Part shown: positions 1 to 8,336 of the stretch, in pieces | Layout: each line of letters begins with the position of its first letter | How positions within the stretch are numbered: the first letter of the stretch is position 1 | Source: Meiothermus sp. CFH 77666 | Lineage (GTDB): Bacteria > Deinococcota > Deinococci > Deinococcales > Thermaceae | DNA length: 64,000 nucleotides | Direction: 5' to 3' | Assembly (NCBI RefSeq): GCF_017497985.1 | Contig: NZ_JAGDFV010000002.1 | Coordinates: 98,863-162,862 of the forward strand | The notes under the pieces: generated by a model | What the model was told of the DNA's origin: nothing | Databases searched by the model: none | The model's input: only the letters and a program-made list of their open reading frames with translations | Made by a program: the position numbers and the translations under genes

Positions 1-217
1 CTGGCAGACCAACCGCATTGCCATCATCAACCCCCAGAGCGGCAACGTGGAAGCCTGGCTCGACCTGACCGGCCTCTCCTTGCTGGCCCAGGCCCGCAAC
101 CCCGACCCCGACGCCGTGCTCAACGGCATCGCCTACGACAGCCAGAACCGGCGCATTTTCGTGACCGGGAAACTCTGGCCCTTCTTGTTCGAGATTGAGG
201 TTGTGCAGAATCCATGA
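1..217 (+). CDS. Glutaminyl-peptide cyclotransferase, C-terminal part
   Basis: The window opens inside this gene, so only the last 71 residues are visible, read in frame from base 2. The visible part contains NRIAIINPQSG, GIAYD and a closing FVTGKLWPFLFEIE stretch, which is the typical end of the glutamine cyclotransferase family (a five-bladed beta-propeller that converts N-terminal glutamine to pyroglutamate, usually outside the cytoplasm). The TGA stop shares the four bases ATGA with the start of the next gene, so the two are probably translationally coupled. The 5' part and any signal peptide lie outside the window. Confidence 0.8.
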   Translation, partial: WQTNRIAIINPQSGNVEAWLDLTGLSLLAQARNPDPDAVLNGIAYDSQNRRIFVTGKLWPFLFEIEVVQNP

Positions 218-741
218 ACGGCTCGAGCCCCTTCCGTGGCTACAGTGTGATTCTGGTGGCACTGATTATCGCTATTTCAACCGCCGGGTATTTTCTAGCC
301 GGCCAGACCCTTAATCGGATGGCCCGGCCCCAGCGGCCCGTTCAGCCTGGTCAGGAGCTTCGCATCACGACCGATAAAGGAACCCAAACGCTCAAGGTTT
401 ATGTCATCCGCAACCCCAATCCGCAAGACCCTTTCCCCCGGCGCAAACTATCCGAGGGGCAGGGCATCCTGTACCAGTTTTCCGCTCCCCACGACGATAG
501 TTGGTCGGGGCTGGGCCACCAGGAGGCCATCTCGGTAGCCTTTCTGGATCGGCTTGGGAAGGTTCTAGCCCTGGGGGATGTTGAACCCTGCCCCAGTTCG
601 CCCGTAGGTAAGGCATGCCCGAGCTTCGCACCTGTGCTGGTTTACCGGCAGGTGCTCGTGGTGCCCAAAGGCTGGTTTGCCCGCAACCAGATTGGCCCCG
701 GGGCACGAGTCAGCTTGAAGGGGCTCGAGGGCAATCCCTGA
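214..741 (+). CDS. Membrane-anchored DUF192-like protein
   Basis: This 175-residue protein has one N-terminal membrane segment (about residues 9-30) followed by a periplasmic domain. The domain resembles a divergent DUF192 fold: GILYQF, ISVAFLDRLGKVLALGDVEPCP, a CPSFAP segment and a closing VPKGW....IGPGARVSL follow the order of the family (pre-strand, Phe-Leu-Asp strand, cysteine pair region, glycine-rich end). The function of DUF192 proteins is not established. It overlaps the cyclotransferase gene by ATGA and is the last gene of that pair. The family assignment is by pattern only; the membrane anchor is clear. Confidence 0.65.
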   Translation: MNGSSPFRGYSVILVALIIAISTAGYFLAGQTLNRMARPQRPVQPGQELRITTDKGTQTLKVYVIRNPNPQDPFPRRKLSEGQGILYQFSAPHDDSWSGLGHQEAISVAFLDRLGKVLALGDVEPCPSSPVGKACPSFAPVLVYRQVLVVPKGWFARNQIGPGARVSLKGLEGNP

Positions 742-1096
742 GCGCCGGCGCTTGGCGGAGGGGAAAACATTGGCGCTACATGATTTGGTCTTTGCTTGAG
801 CACTTTGCATACTGGTCGAGCGATGAGGTAGAGAGCAGGGGGTAGGGGAGAGGTGTTCACTACCACCCAATCCCACCTTCTGTAGCGTTGTTAGGGCGCA
901 GAGCCATCCAGCTTCAAGAAAGTCTTGTCCTGAACCGAACCGCGGCTGCCTGGAAACTCGAAACCCAAACACCCGTGGGCCGGGCCCGGCCTGCGCTTGG
1001 GTGCGTAACCTGGCCTGGGCCCAGAGGCATTCTCGTTTTTGTGCTCGGCTACGTTTGTGAAGAGCGCGATAAAAAGACCGTTCGCGGCAGAACAAT
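742..1096. other. Intergenic region with degenerate dispersed repeats
   Basis: No credible gene is visible in these 355 bases. Two pieces recur elsewhere in the window. Positions 788-810 (GTCTTTGCTTGAGCACTTTG...) match 10330-10352 with few changes. Positions 901-932 (GAGCCATCC...TCTTGTCCTG) match 10247-10281 and, inverted, 36271-36306. Between them lies a G-rich then C-rich stretch (about 823-880) that resembles the one at 10355-10425. A 16-base string at about 1050-1065 recurs at about 16537-16552. Confidence 0.6.
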
Positions 1097-2254
1097 CTAA
1101 AACAATGACACCACGGGCTCGGTAGGAGAGCTGGCAAAGGTGCCGTAGAGTTCGGCCGCATTGAGGGCAAGGATGCGCTGGGCAGCCCAATCGGACTCTT
1201 CGCTGCTGAGATCGCCATTGTAGACGGCTTGCTCGAGCACCTGCGCCACAATGCGCCGCCCCCAGCGGGCCGCAATCCAGAACATTTCGGGGCTGTGGCG
1301 GGCGCTGGTGGAGAAGAGCACCTTGCTGAGGGGGGCCAGGTGGGTCGCTTCGTGCAGGGCGGTGCGCATGGCGTGTATGCTTCCGGCAGGAATGGTAAGC
1401 CCCAGATCTAGATAAACCCCGGGGTAGCTGCTGGCCAGATAGCCGGCCTCCCGCAGGTAGGGATAGCCGTGTAGCAGGACGACCTTAAGCCTGCGCAGCT
1501 CGGGGGCCTCGAGCACCGTGCGAAGCCCCAGGGGGTTGGCCAGGCGCATATCCAGGCTGGAATCGCCATAGCCGGTGTGAAACTGCACCACCTTGCCGGT
1601 TTCGCAGGCTACCTTCAGGGCGATCCATAGCATGGAATCGAGTAAGGGTTTGCTGGTAATGCGCGGGGCTTGGTGCGAAGGTGGACTGCGGCGCAATTCG
1701 CTGTAGGCCCGCTCGAGCTCGACCAGGTTGTGCCGCCCGATATCCAGGCCGCTGCGATAGGCTACCACGCTCTTGAAGGCGGCTGCTGATGGCGTCAGCC
1801 CGCGCAGGTGAGCTTCAAAGGCCTGCAGGAGTCGGCTTGCGCTGTCGTGATGGTTCAGCAATTGCTCCAGCTCAGCCTCGAGCCGCACAATCCGCCCTAC
1901 CCCCAAAGCCAGGTGTTGGGCATGGGTCTTTGCCGGCCACAGGTCGTCGTTGCCTGGGCTGTCCTCGATAAGAAGGTGCGAGATGTTGGCCTCGGCAAAC
2001 AGCCAGCGGGCCAGCTCGAGGTAGGGGTGACGCAGACGTGCTTCCTCGAGAGCTTCCAGACTGGGTTCACAGCCAAAAAACTCGGCCAGGTCGCGGAGGC
2101 TGCGGCGAAAAAACAGGCTGTCCCGCACAAAGGGGAGCATCTCGGGGCTTGGGTTCAGGGTGAAGTAGCGCTCGAGCGGTTCAGTGCGCCAGCGTTCTTC
2201 CGTGTAAAGCGGGTAGGCGTGGTGATCGAAAATGGCAATGCTGGTCAGATGCAC
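1097..2254 (-). CDS. Amidohydrolase-family (FluG-like) TIM-barrel protein
   Basis: The protein has 385 residues and starts at GTG 2254 behind a GGGGGAAG ribosome-binding site. It belongs by pattern to the amidohydrolase-2 superfamily: a metal-binding DHH near the N-terminus (FDHHAYPL, residues 9-16), VVQFHTGYGDSS in the middle, VVLLHGYPYLREAGYLA, and a late DLGLTIP...LFSTSARHSPEMFW segment that replaces the usual Asp-His region. This arrangement is like the N-terminal domain of FluG and of gamma-glutamyl-anilide-hydrolase-like proteins. The substrate cannot be told from sequence. It stands alone on the minus strand, with a 161-bp repeat element just upstream of its promoter region. Confidence 0.7.
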   Translation of the reverse strand: MHLTSIAIFDHHAYPLYTEERWRTEPLERYFTLNPSPEMLPFVRDSLFFRRSLRDLAEFFGCEPSLEALEEARLRHPYLELARWLFAEANISHLLIEDSPGNDDLWPAKTHAQHLALGVGRIVRLEAELEQLLNHHDSASRLLQAFEAHLRGLTPSAAAFKSVVAYRSGLDIGRHNLVELERAYSELRRSPPSHQAPRITSKPLLDSMLWIALKVACETGKVVQFHTGYGDSSLDMRLANPLGLRTVLEAPELRRLKVVLLHGYPYLREAGYLASSYPGVYLDLGLTIPAGSIHAMRTALHEATHLAPLSKVLFSTSARHSPEMFWIAARWGRRIVAQVLEQAVYNGDLSSEESDWAAQRILALNAAELYGTFASSPTEPVVSLF

Positions 2255-2368
2255 GACTTCCCCCAGGGAAACAAGTCAGGCAGGTTCATCACCAGGCACC
2301 CGTTCGCTCAAAAAACCGGAACCGACCCTATTCTAGCTGATTCGGGTCGGAAAGGCCCGGTTTGTAGG

Positions 2369-2553
2369 TTTTGCCTCAGGCTTTTATCGTTTTCCCCTTT
2401 CCCTCTCCCCTTGCGGGAGAGGGTGGCGACAGCGCTGGCCAGTTTGGCGCCCCTTTTGCCAAATAAAGCAATTCTGACGGTATCCGCTGTCGCCGGGCGA
2501 GGGGTTGAAGCGACGATGCCCAGGTAAATGATAAGAGCCTGGATTTTGCCTCA
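2369..2553. repeat. 161-bp inverted-repeat element with 10-bp flanking direct repeat (copy 1)
   Basis: The element runs from GGCTTTTATC (2379) to GATAAGAGCC (2539), which are inverted repeats of each other with one mismatch. It contains a CCCTCTCCCC...GGGAGAGGG hairpin and a pair of GGCGACAG/CTGTCGCC arms. It is flanked by TTTTGCCTCA at 2369-2378 and again at 2544-2553, which looks like a target-site duplication, although four extra bases separate the right end from the repeat. A second copy of the same length lies at 35997-36157. No protein is encoded, so it is MITE-like. Confidence 0.8.
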
Positions 2554-2585
2554 CAGATCAAAGCCTAACGTTGGACGGGCCCGGA

Positions 2586-3164
2586 CTATTTCTTGTAAAG
2601 CCGGGCCTCGAGCCCCTTTTTGACCTGAGGCCACTCCTCGTCAATGATGGAGTAAACCGCCGTGTTGCGGATGACGCCGTTGGGATAAATCTGGTCTTTG
2701 CGCAGGATGCCCTCGAAGGTAGCCCCCAGCTTTTCGATGGCTTTGCAACTGCGGCTGTTGCGGGCATCGGCCCGGAACTGCACCCGAATGGCCTTTAGCT
2801 GTTCAAAGGCGCGGCAGAGAAGCAGATACTTGCTTTCGGCATTGACATAGCCCCCCTGAAAGGGGGTAAAAATCCAGGTGGTAGTTTCCAGCGAACGGTA
2901 CTCGGGGTTGACCCGTACGTAGCCGGTACGCCCCGCCATCTGGCTACTGGCCTTGTCGAAGATGGCCCAGTTGACCCGATCCTTGGCTGACAGCAGCGAG
3001 CGGATGTAGTTTTGCATGGCCTCCAGGGTGGCTTCTCGGGGAGCGTTGCTCAGGTACTGCACCATCTCGGCGTCGAAGTGCTCGAGCAGGGCAGGGGCGT
3101 GCTCCAGGCCCAGAGGCTCGAGCCTGATAAAGCGGCCCTCCAGTGGAATGCTCTCGTGCCACAT
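2586..3164 (-). CDS. GNAT N-acetyltransferase, RimJ/RimL type
   Basis: With the start placed at ATG 3164 the product has 192 residues and opens with MWHESIPLEGRFIRLEPL, the usual start of RimJ/RimL-like acetyltransferases. An in-frame ATG at 3182 would add six residues, but a TAGTTT -10-like box lies eight bases before 3164, which fits leaderless expression. The acetyl-CoA-binding region is seen in the second half (RVQFRADARNSRSCKAIEKLGATFEG), followed by the family end. The substrate is unknown: the family acetylates ribosomal protein N-termini, aminoglycosides and other amines. It is divergent from the MogA-like gene. Confidence 0.85.
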   Translation of the reverse strand: MWHESIPLEGRFIRLEPLGLEHAPALLEHFDAEMVQYLSNAPREATLEAMQNYIRSLLSAKDRVNWAIFDKASSQMAGRTGYVRVNPEYRSLETTTWIFTPFQGGYVNAESKYLLLCRAFEQLKAIRVQFRADARNSRSCKAIEKLGATFEGILRKDQIYPNGVIRNTAVYSIIDEEWPQVKKGLEARLYKK

Positions 3165-3207
3165 ATAACCCAAAACTATCATCTTTATGGTCTACACTGT
3201 GTACTAA

Positions 3208-3714
3208 ATGATTCGAGTCGGCATCCTCACCATATCCGACCGTGAAGCCCGTGGCGAGGTCGAAGACCGCACCTATGCAGTGCTGCGCGAGACCCTGGCT
3301 TTCGGCCCCTACGAGATTACCAACTATGAAATTATCCCCGACGAGCCAGCCCAGATTAAGCGCTTGCTGCGCTTGTGGACAGATCGGGACGGCCTGGATC
3401 TAATTCTGACCAACGGCAGCATCCGTCTGAGCAGCCGCGACCACGTGCCCGAGGCCACCCGCGAGATGCTGGAAAAAGAGGCTCCCGGCATTGCCGAGCT
3501 AATCCGCATGGAGACGTACAAGAAAAACCCCCTGGCCGCCCTCTCCAGAGGGGTGGCCGGTGTACGGGGCAAAACCCTGATCATCAACTTGCCGGGCGGC
3601 CCCCAGGGGTGTAAAGACTCCCTCGAGGTCATCCTGCCCCTGATCCCCGAAGCTGTCCAGCGCATCACCGGTCGTCCGGTGGCCCAACTGGCCGATAGCC
3701 TCTCGTTCGACTGA
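3208..3714 (+). CDS. MogA/MoaB-family molybdopterin adenylyltransferase-like protein
   Basis: The 168-residue product has the MoCF_biosynth fold: an N-terminal RVGILTISDREARGE, a central LILTNGS.RLSSRDHVPEAT segment, GVRGKTLIINLPGGPQG and a final helix. The family adenylylates molybdopterin in molybdenum-cofactor synthesis. The usual substrate loop TTGGTG...RD is changed here to TNGSIRLSSRD, so activity is uncertain. The ATG follows a TACACT box at 3193-3198 by nine bases, consistent with a leaderless transcript. No other moa/mog gene is nearby. A terminator follows at 3733. Confidence 0.85.
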   Translation: MIRVGILTISDREARGEVEDRTYAVLRETLAFGPYEITNYEIIPDEPAQIKRLLRLWTDRDGLDLILTNGSIRLSSRDHVPEATREMLEKEAPGIAELIRMETYKKNPLAALSRGVAGVRGKTLIINLPGGPQGCKDSLEVILPLIPEAVQRITGRPVAQLADSLSFD

Positions 3715-3732
3715 GCTTTTCCAAAACCCTAC

Positions 3733-3758
3733 CCTCCCCGGAAGGGGCGATTTTTTTT
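3733..3758 (+). terminator. Rho-independent terminator after the MogA-like gene
   Basis: A short CCCC-GGAA-GGGG hairpin is followed by CGA and a run of eight T residues (3751-3758). It lies about 20 bases after the stop codon. Confidence 0.75.
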
Positions 3759-3891
3759 GCCTCAACAAGGGGGCCTAAAAAACCGGTCTCTATGCCCCTT
3801 AATGAGGAAGGCAGGGAGATTCTTAACGCTCTACGGTTTGAACACAGCATCAGGACTACGCCAAAGATGATAGGCTTCCCCTTGATTGCCT

Positions 3892-4989
3892 ATGCATTTT
3901 GAAGAAATGCTCACCCTGCTGGTACACAAAGGCGCTTCGGATATCCACCTGCACGTCGGAATGCCGGTGCTGGCTCGTATCGGGGGTGAACTCAAGACCG
4001 TGAGCCAGAGCGCCATCACCCCGGAGTTCACCACCAGTCTGGCAGAGAAGCTCTGCACGCCTCAGCAACAGGCCCGCCTGCGAACCTTCCGCCAGGTGGA
4101 TGTGGCCTATAGTCTGCCGGGCTTGACCCGGCTACGGGTGAACCTCTTTTACCAGCGGGGTTCCATCAGTGCGGTGCTGCATACCCTGAGCAGTGAGGAC
4201 AAAGACCTCAGCAAGGTGAGCCTGGGTAGGGAGTACCTCGAGTTCTTCCGCGACCAGCGCCGGGGCCTGGTGCTGGTCACTGGGCCTATAGGCGCTGGAA
4301 AATCTACTACTCTGGCCCGCCTGGTAGACGAGATCAACACCCACCACACCCGCATCATCGTCACCGTCGAAGACCCCATCGAATACCTGCACCGCCCCAA
4401 GCGTTCGGCAGTGATCCAGCGCGAAATTGGCTCCGATGCGGTTTCCTACGAAAAGGCCCTGCTGGCAGCCATGCGCCAGAACGCCGATGTGATTGTAATT
4501 GGCGAGATCCGCGACCCGGCCACCGCTTCGGCGGTGCTCAATGCGGTCTATACCGGCCACCTGGTGCTCTCGACCTTTGTCTCCAGCGATAGCAGCAGCG
4601 TGCTTAACCGGATGCTCGAGCTCTTCAGCCAGGGAGAGCGCAACATCAACCGGGTACTGCTGGCCGAAAGCCTCCTGGGCATCATCCACCAGCGCCTGGT
4701 GCCCACCACCGATGGCGAGCGGGTGCCCGTGACCGAGGTCATCACCATGACCCCCCGTATCCGCGAGGCCCTCAAGCAGCCCAGCCAGACCGACCGCCTG
4801 CGCGAAGTGCTGCGTGAACAGGGTCTGGAAGGCTACCAGAGCTTCGACGAAAGCCTGCTCTCCCTGTACAACAAGGGCCGGGTGGACTACCAGACGGCCC
4901 GCCTGTATGCTCAAAACCCCACCCAGCTTGAACTCGCCATCCTGCGCCAGTCCGATAACCAGGGCTTTGGGGACTGGGCCGATGAATAA
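3892..4989 (+). CDS. pilT: PilT-like type IV pilus retraction ATPase
   Basis: The protein has 365 residues from ATG 3892; a TTG two codons upstream is a less likely start. It is a GspE/PilT-family hexameric ATPase: N-terminal PAS-like domain with GASDIHLHVGMPVLARIGG, Walker A GPIGAGKST (about 131-139), Asp box VEDPIEYLHR (about 159), Walker B VIVIGEIRDPATA (about 200), and the His box TGHLVLSTFVSSDS. PilT proteins power pilus retraction for twitching and often DNA uptake. The canonical AIRNLIRE motif of PilT is not clear in the C-terminal part, so a PilU-like paralogue is possible. It stands alone between two single genes, as is common for pilT. Confidence 0.85.
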   Translation: MHFEEMLTLLVHKGASDIHLHVGMPVLARIGGELKTVSQSAITPEFTTSLAEKLCTPQQQARLRTFRQVDVAYSLPGLTRLRVNLFYQRGSISAVLHTLSSEDKDLSKVSLGREYLEFFRDQRRGLVLVTGPIGAGKSTTLARLVDEINTHHTRIIVTVEDPIEYLHRPKRSAVIQREIGSDAVSYEKALLAAMRQNADVIVIGEIRDPATASAVLNAVYTGHLVLSTFVSSDSSSVLNRMLELFSQGERNINRVLLAESLLGIIHQRLVPTTDGERVPVTEVITMTPRIREALKQPSQTDRLREVLREQGLEGYQSFDESLLSLYNKGRVDYQTARLYAQNPTQLELAILRQSDNQGFGDWADE

Positions 4990-5082
4990 TTTGGAAATAC
5001 GGCAGGGCTTTGCCCACCTTTGGTTCCGAACCAGCGAACCGGGGCCATGTACGGTATCTGTTCTACACGATAAAGTACAGAC

Positions 5083-5781
5083 ATGACGCCACACATCTCT
5101 GCTCCGTCCGGTGCCATTGCCGAGGCCGTTCTGCTCCCAGGAGACCCCCTGCGTGCCAAGTACATTGCCGAGAACTTTCTGGAAAACCCGGTGCTATACA
5201 ACCAGGTTCGCAACATGTATGGCTATACCGGAACCTACAAGGGCAAACGGGTCAGTGTACAGGGCACCGGTATGGGCATTCCTTCGGCCAGCATCTACAT
5301 CCACGAGCTCATTCAGTTTTACGGCTGCAAGACCCTGGTTCGGGTGGGCACGGCAGGGGCCATCACCGAACATCTGCGCCTGCGCGACCTGGTCATTGCC
5401 CAGGCAGCCTGTACCGACTCCTCCATCAACAACCTGCGCTTTGGAGGACAGAACTTTGCCCCCATCGCCGATTTTGAGCTGATGCGCCGGGCCTACGACC
5501 ACGCCAAAGCCAAAGAAATGCCGGTGCGGGTGGGGAATGTGCTCTCGACCGACACTTTTTACCACGATCAGCCCGATGCCTACCGAATTTGGGCCCAGTT
5601 TGGGGTGTTGGCCGTGGAGATGGAGGCGGCGGGCCTATATACCCTGGCTGCCAAGTTTGGGGTGCAGGCCCTGGCTATTCTGACCATCAGCGACCATCTG
5701 ATTACCCGCCAGCAAACCACCCCGCAGGAGCGGCAGGAGACCTTCAATCAGATGGTTGAAGTGGCCCTCGAGAGCCTCTGA
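5083..5781 (+). CDS. deoD: Purine nucleoside phosphorylase, DeoD type
   Basis: The 232-residue protein has the hexameric (trimeric-dimer) PNP signature: [19 protein letters not shown] at the N-terminus, the family motif [34 protein letters not shown] and [16 protein letters not shown] near the C-terminus, which forms the nucleoside site. It cleaves purine (deoxy)nucleosides with phosphate in the cytoplasm for purine salvage. The ATG is six bases after TAAAGT (5071-5076), suggesting a leaderless mRNA. The argF promoter overlaps its stop codon. Confidence 0.95.
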   Translation: MTPHISAPSGAIAEAVLLPGDPLRAKYIAENFLENPVLYNQVRNMYGYTGTYKGKRVSVQGTGMGIPSASIYIHELIQFYGCKTLVRVGTAGAITEHLRLRDLVIAQAACTDSSINNLRFGGQNFAPIADFELMRRAYDHAKAKEMPVRVGNVLSTDTFYHDQPDAYRIWAQFGVLAVEMEAAGLYTLAAKFGVQALAILTISDHLITRQQTTPQERQETFNQMVEVALESL

Positions 5782-5849
5782 CTCGAGCGAGATGCTGTGT
5801 ATAATCAAACCCTCTTGATGCGTTTTTATACGCACGATACCTTTGGAGG
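5778..5849 (+). promoter_or_regulatory. argF promoter and leader with small palindrome
   Basis: A CTGACT -35 box (5778-5783), a 16-base spacer and a perfect TATAAT -10 box (5800-5805) are followed by a leader that contains the palindrome TGCGT-TTTTAT-ACGCA (5819-5834) and a GGAGG at 5845-5849, six bases before the GTG start. The palindrome has the AT-rich core and spacing of ArgR (ARG box) sites, so arginine repression is a reasonable inference but not proven. Confidence 0.65.
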
Positions 5850-5855
5850 CAGCCT

Positions 5856-6797
5856 GTGGTTGAAGCTATTAAGCCGGTTTCGAGCCTGAAAGGCCGCGAC
5901 TTTCTTTCCAACCTCGATTTATCACCTACCGAGTATCGGGCCGTGCTGGACACCGCCCACGCCATGAAGCGAGGGGCTTTCAAGGGGTTGCGTCCGCTCG
6001 AGGGCCAGACCCTGGCCATGATCTTCGAGAAACCCAGCCTGCGTACCCGCACCACCTTTGAGGTGGCCATGAACCAGCTCGGGGGTCATGCAGTGAATCT
6101 GACCAACGCCGAAATTGGCCTGGGTACCCGTGAGCCGGTGCGCGATATTGCGTTGAACCTCGAGCGCTGGGTGGAAGGCATCATGGCCCGGGTCTACCTG
6201 CACTCCACCCTCGAGGAGCTGGCTAGATACTCCTCCAAGCCCGTTATCAACGGCCTGTCCGACCTGCTGCACCCGGTGCAGTTGCTGGCCGACTACCAGA
6301 CCATCGAGGAAACCTTTCCCGACACCAGGGGGCTCAAGGTGGCCTATATTGGCGATGGCAACAACATGGCCAACGCGCACATCCAGTGTGCAGTGCTGTC
6401 GGGCGTAAAGCTAACTATCGCCACCCCCCGCGGCTATGAGCCCAACGCGGTCATCTACATGGAAGCTCTCAAGCTGGGCGCCGACATCACCCTCACCCAC
6501 GACCCCCGCGCTGCCGCCGAGGGGGCCCAGGTGCTCTATACCGATGTCTGGGTCTCGATGGGCCAGGAGGCCGAGGCCAGCCAGAAGCGCAAAATCAAGG
6601 ACTTCGCCGGTTTCCAGGTGAACCCGGCTATGCTCGAGCTGATTGACCCCGAGGGAATTTTTCTCCACTGCCTGCCCGCCCACTACGGCGAGGAGGTGGT
6701 AGAGGAGGCCACCCTGCACCGGAAGTCTCGGGTCTTCGACCAGGCCGAAAACCGCCTGCACGCGCAGAAAGCCCTGCTCTACCATCTGCTAAGCTAG
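5856..6797 (+). CDS. argF: Ornithine carbamoyltransferase
   Basis: The protein has 313 residues and starts at GTG 5856 with a GGAGG at the right distance. Carbamoyl-phosphate-binding SLRTR (61-65, the family's S-T-R-T-R site), HPVQ (139-142, usually HPCQ or HPTQ), ornithine-side DVWVSMGQE (230-238) and catalytic HCLPA (271-275) are all in place. It transfers carbamoyl from carbamoyl phosphate to ornithine to make citrulline in arginine synthesis. argC lies 570 bases downstream on the same strand, separated by a terminator and an unrelated small gene. Confidence 0.95.
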   Translation: MVEAIKPVSSLKGRDFLSNLDLSPTEYRAVLDTAHAMKRGAFKGLRPLEGQTLAMIFEKPSLRTRTTFEVAMNQLGGHAVNLTNAEIGLGTREPVRDIALNLERWVEGIMARVYLHSTLEELARYSSKPVINGLSDLLHPVQLLADYQTIEETFPDTRGLKVAYIGDGNNMANAHIQCAVLSGVKLTIATPRGYEPNAVIYMEALKLGADITLTHDPRAAAEGAQVLYTDVWVSMGQEAEASQKRKIKDFAGFQVNPAMLELIDPEGIFLHCLPAHYGEEVVEEATLHRKSRVFDQAENRLHAQKALLYHLLS

Positions 6798-6851
6798 GCA
6801 TGTGGGGCTCCTTGAACCCGTTCGCAAGCAGGTTGGCAAGCCGCGCGAAGA

Positions 6852-6873
6852 ATCGCCCCTGGCGATGGTTTTT
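6852..6873 (+). terminator. Rho-independent terminator after argF
   Basis: ATCGCC and GGCGAT (6852-6857 and 6861-6866) form a six-base-pair stem with a CCT loop, followed by GG and five T residues. Confidence 0.7.
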
Positions 6874-6913
6874 CGCCTGAGGGCCATGCTATTGGAACTG
6901 GGTGTAAAACCTA

Positions 6914-7372
6914 ATGAGCCCTCCGACCTTCGAAAGTCTGTTGGCCGCCCTCGCCAGGGGCGGGGTTGATTTCATGCTGGTAGGAGGGCTTGCTGTAGCC
7001 CTCTGCGGGTTTCCAAGGGCTACCTTCGTTGTAGATGTTCTGGTAGAGGATTCTAAGCAAAATCTGGAGCGCCTTTTGAGGGTGCTGGGGGGTTTTGGTT
7101 CCGGCTCTGCCCGAGAGCTGAGCCCTGCTGACTTTACCCGCGAGGAAGGTTGCATCAGGGTTAACGAAGATTTTCCAATAGACATCTTCACCGTAATGAA
7201 CGGCCACACCTACACCGACCTGCTGCCCTATAGCCGAAGCTATCCACTGGAGAATGTCACCATCCGCTACCTGGAACCAGAGGGGCTGGTTATGCTCAAG
7301 CAGAGCTTGCTGCGCCCACAAGACCGGCTGGATGTAGAGGTGCTGAAAAAGCTGTTGAGGGAAGAACCATGA
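6914..7372 (+). CDS. Nucleotidyltransferase-fold protein lacking one catalytic Asp
   Basis: The 152-residue protein has the start of the nucleotidyltransferase fold used by AbiEii/DUF6036-like proteins: [20 protein letters not shown] followed by a strand that normally reads D-x-D. Here the strand is FVVDVLVED, so the first Asp is replaced by Val. The C-terminal [29 protein letters not shown] helix, typical of this group, is intact. It overlaps argC by ATGA, so it is coupled to arginine synthesis in translation, perhaps only by chance of insertion. A role as a toxin-antitoxin or transferase component is possible, but no partner gene is seen. Confidence 0.65.
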   Translation: MSPPTFESLLAALARGGVDFMLVGGLAVALCGFPRATFVVDVLVEDSKQNLERLLRVLGGFGSGSARELSPADFTREEGCIRVNEDFPIDIFTVMNGHTYTDLLPYSRSYPLENVTIRYLEPEGLVMLKQSLLRPQDRLDVEVLKKLLREEP

Positions 7373-8334
7373 AAAAACCCACCGTGTTTATTGATGGCGA
7401 AGCCGGCACCACCGGCCTCCAGATTCGGGCGCGCTTGCAGCACAGGAGCGATATCGAACTGGTCTCGATTGACCCCGCCAAGCGCAAGGATGAAGCCGAG
7501 CGTAAGCGGCTACTAAACGCGGTGGACGTGGCCATTCTCTGCCTGCACGACGACCTAGCCAGAGCGGCGGTGGGCATGCTGGAAAATCCCGAGACCCGCA
7601 TTCTGGACGCGAGCTCGGCCCACCGGGTGGCCGAGGGCTGGGTGTATGGCTTTCCCGAGCTAAGCTCCGAGCAGCCCGAGCAGATTCGCCAGGCCCGCTT
7701 TGTTTCCAACCCCGGCTGCTACCCCACCGGCGTGATTGCCCTGCTGCGACCCCTGGTGGATGCGGGACTCCTGCCCACCGGCTTTGCGGCCTCGGTGAAC
7801 GCCATTTCGGGCTACTCCGGGGGTGGGCGCCAATTGATGGAGGCCATGGAAGGGAGGGGTGAGCACCGGCTGGCCGGGGACTACCGCGCCTATGGCCTCG
7901 AGCTCAACCACAAACACCTGCCCGAGATGACGCTTTACTCGGGCCTTGAGCACCCCCCCATCTTCACCCCGGCGGTGGCCCGCTTCCGCCAGGGCATGCT
8001 GGACTTCATCCCCATTCACCTCTGGGCCCTGCCCCAAAAAGTCAGCGGGGCCGAGCTACATGAGGTTCTGGCAGAACGCTACCAGGGCCAGCGCTTTGTG
8101 CGGGTGATGCCCCTGGAAACCTACGGGGCGCACCACCCGGTGCTGGACCCCCAGGCCCTCAACGGCACCAATATGCTCGAGCTCTTCGTCTTCGAGAACC
8201 CCGCCCGCGAACAGGCTCTTCTAGTAGCCCGCTTCGATAACCTGGGCAAGGGCGCTTCGGGGGCCGCCGTGCAGAACCTCGACCTGATGCTGGGCCTGGA
8301 AGGCCCACACACCTACGATTACTTTGGGGACTAA
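7369..8334 (+). CDS. argC: N-acetyl-gamma-glutamyl-phosphate reductase, short (type 2) form
   Basis: The product has 321 residues. It has an N-terminal NADP-binding [11 protein letters not shown] (9-19), the catalytic cysteine in SNPGCYPTG (C117), an ISGYSGGGR segment and a histidine-rich [10 protein letters not shown]. The opening GEAGTTG and the length match the shorter ArgC type rather than the 340-residue type. It reduces N-acetylglutamyl phosphate to the semialdehyde in arginine synthesis. It starts inside the stop codon of the previous gene, and the DsbA-like gene follows two bases after its stop, so all three are probably co-transcribed. Confidence 0.93.
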   Translation: MKKPTVFIDGEAGTTGLQIRARLQHRSDIELVSIDPAKRKDEAERKRLLNAVDVAILCLHDDLARAAVGMLENPETRILDASSAHRVAEGWVYGFPELSSEQPEQIRQARFVSNPGCYPTGVIALLRPLVDAGLLPTGFAASVNAISGYSGGGRQLMEAMEGRGEHRLAGDYRAYGLELNHKHLPEMTLYSGLEHPPIFTPAVARFRQGMLDFIPIHLWALPQKVSGAELHEVLAERYQGQRFVRVMPLETYGAHHPVLDPQALNGTNMLELFVFENPAREQALLVARFDNLGKGASGAAVQNLDLMLGLEGPHTYDYFGD

Positions 8335-8336
8335 CG

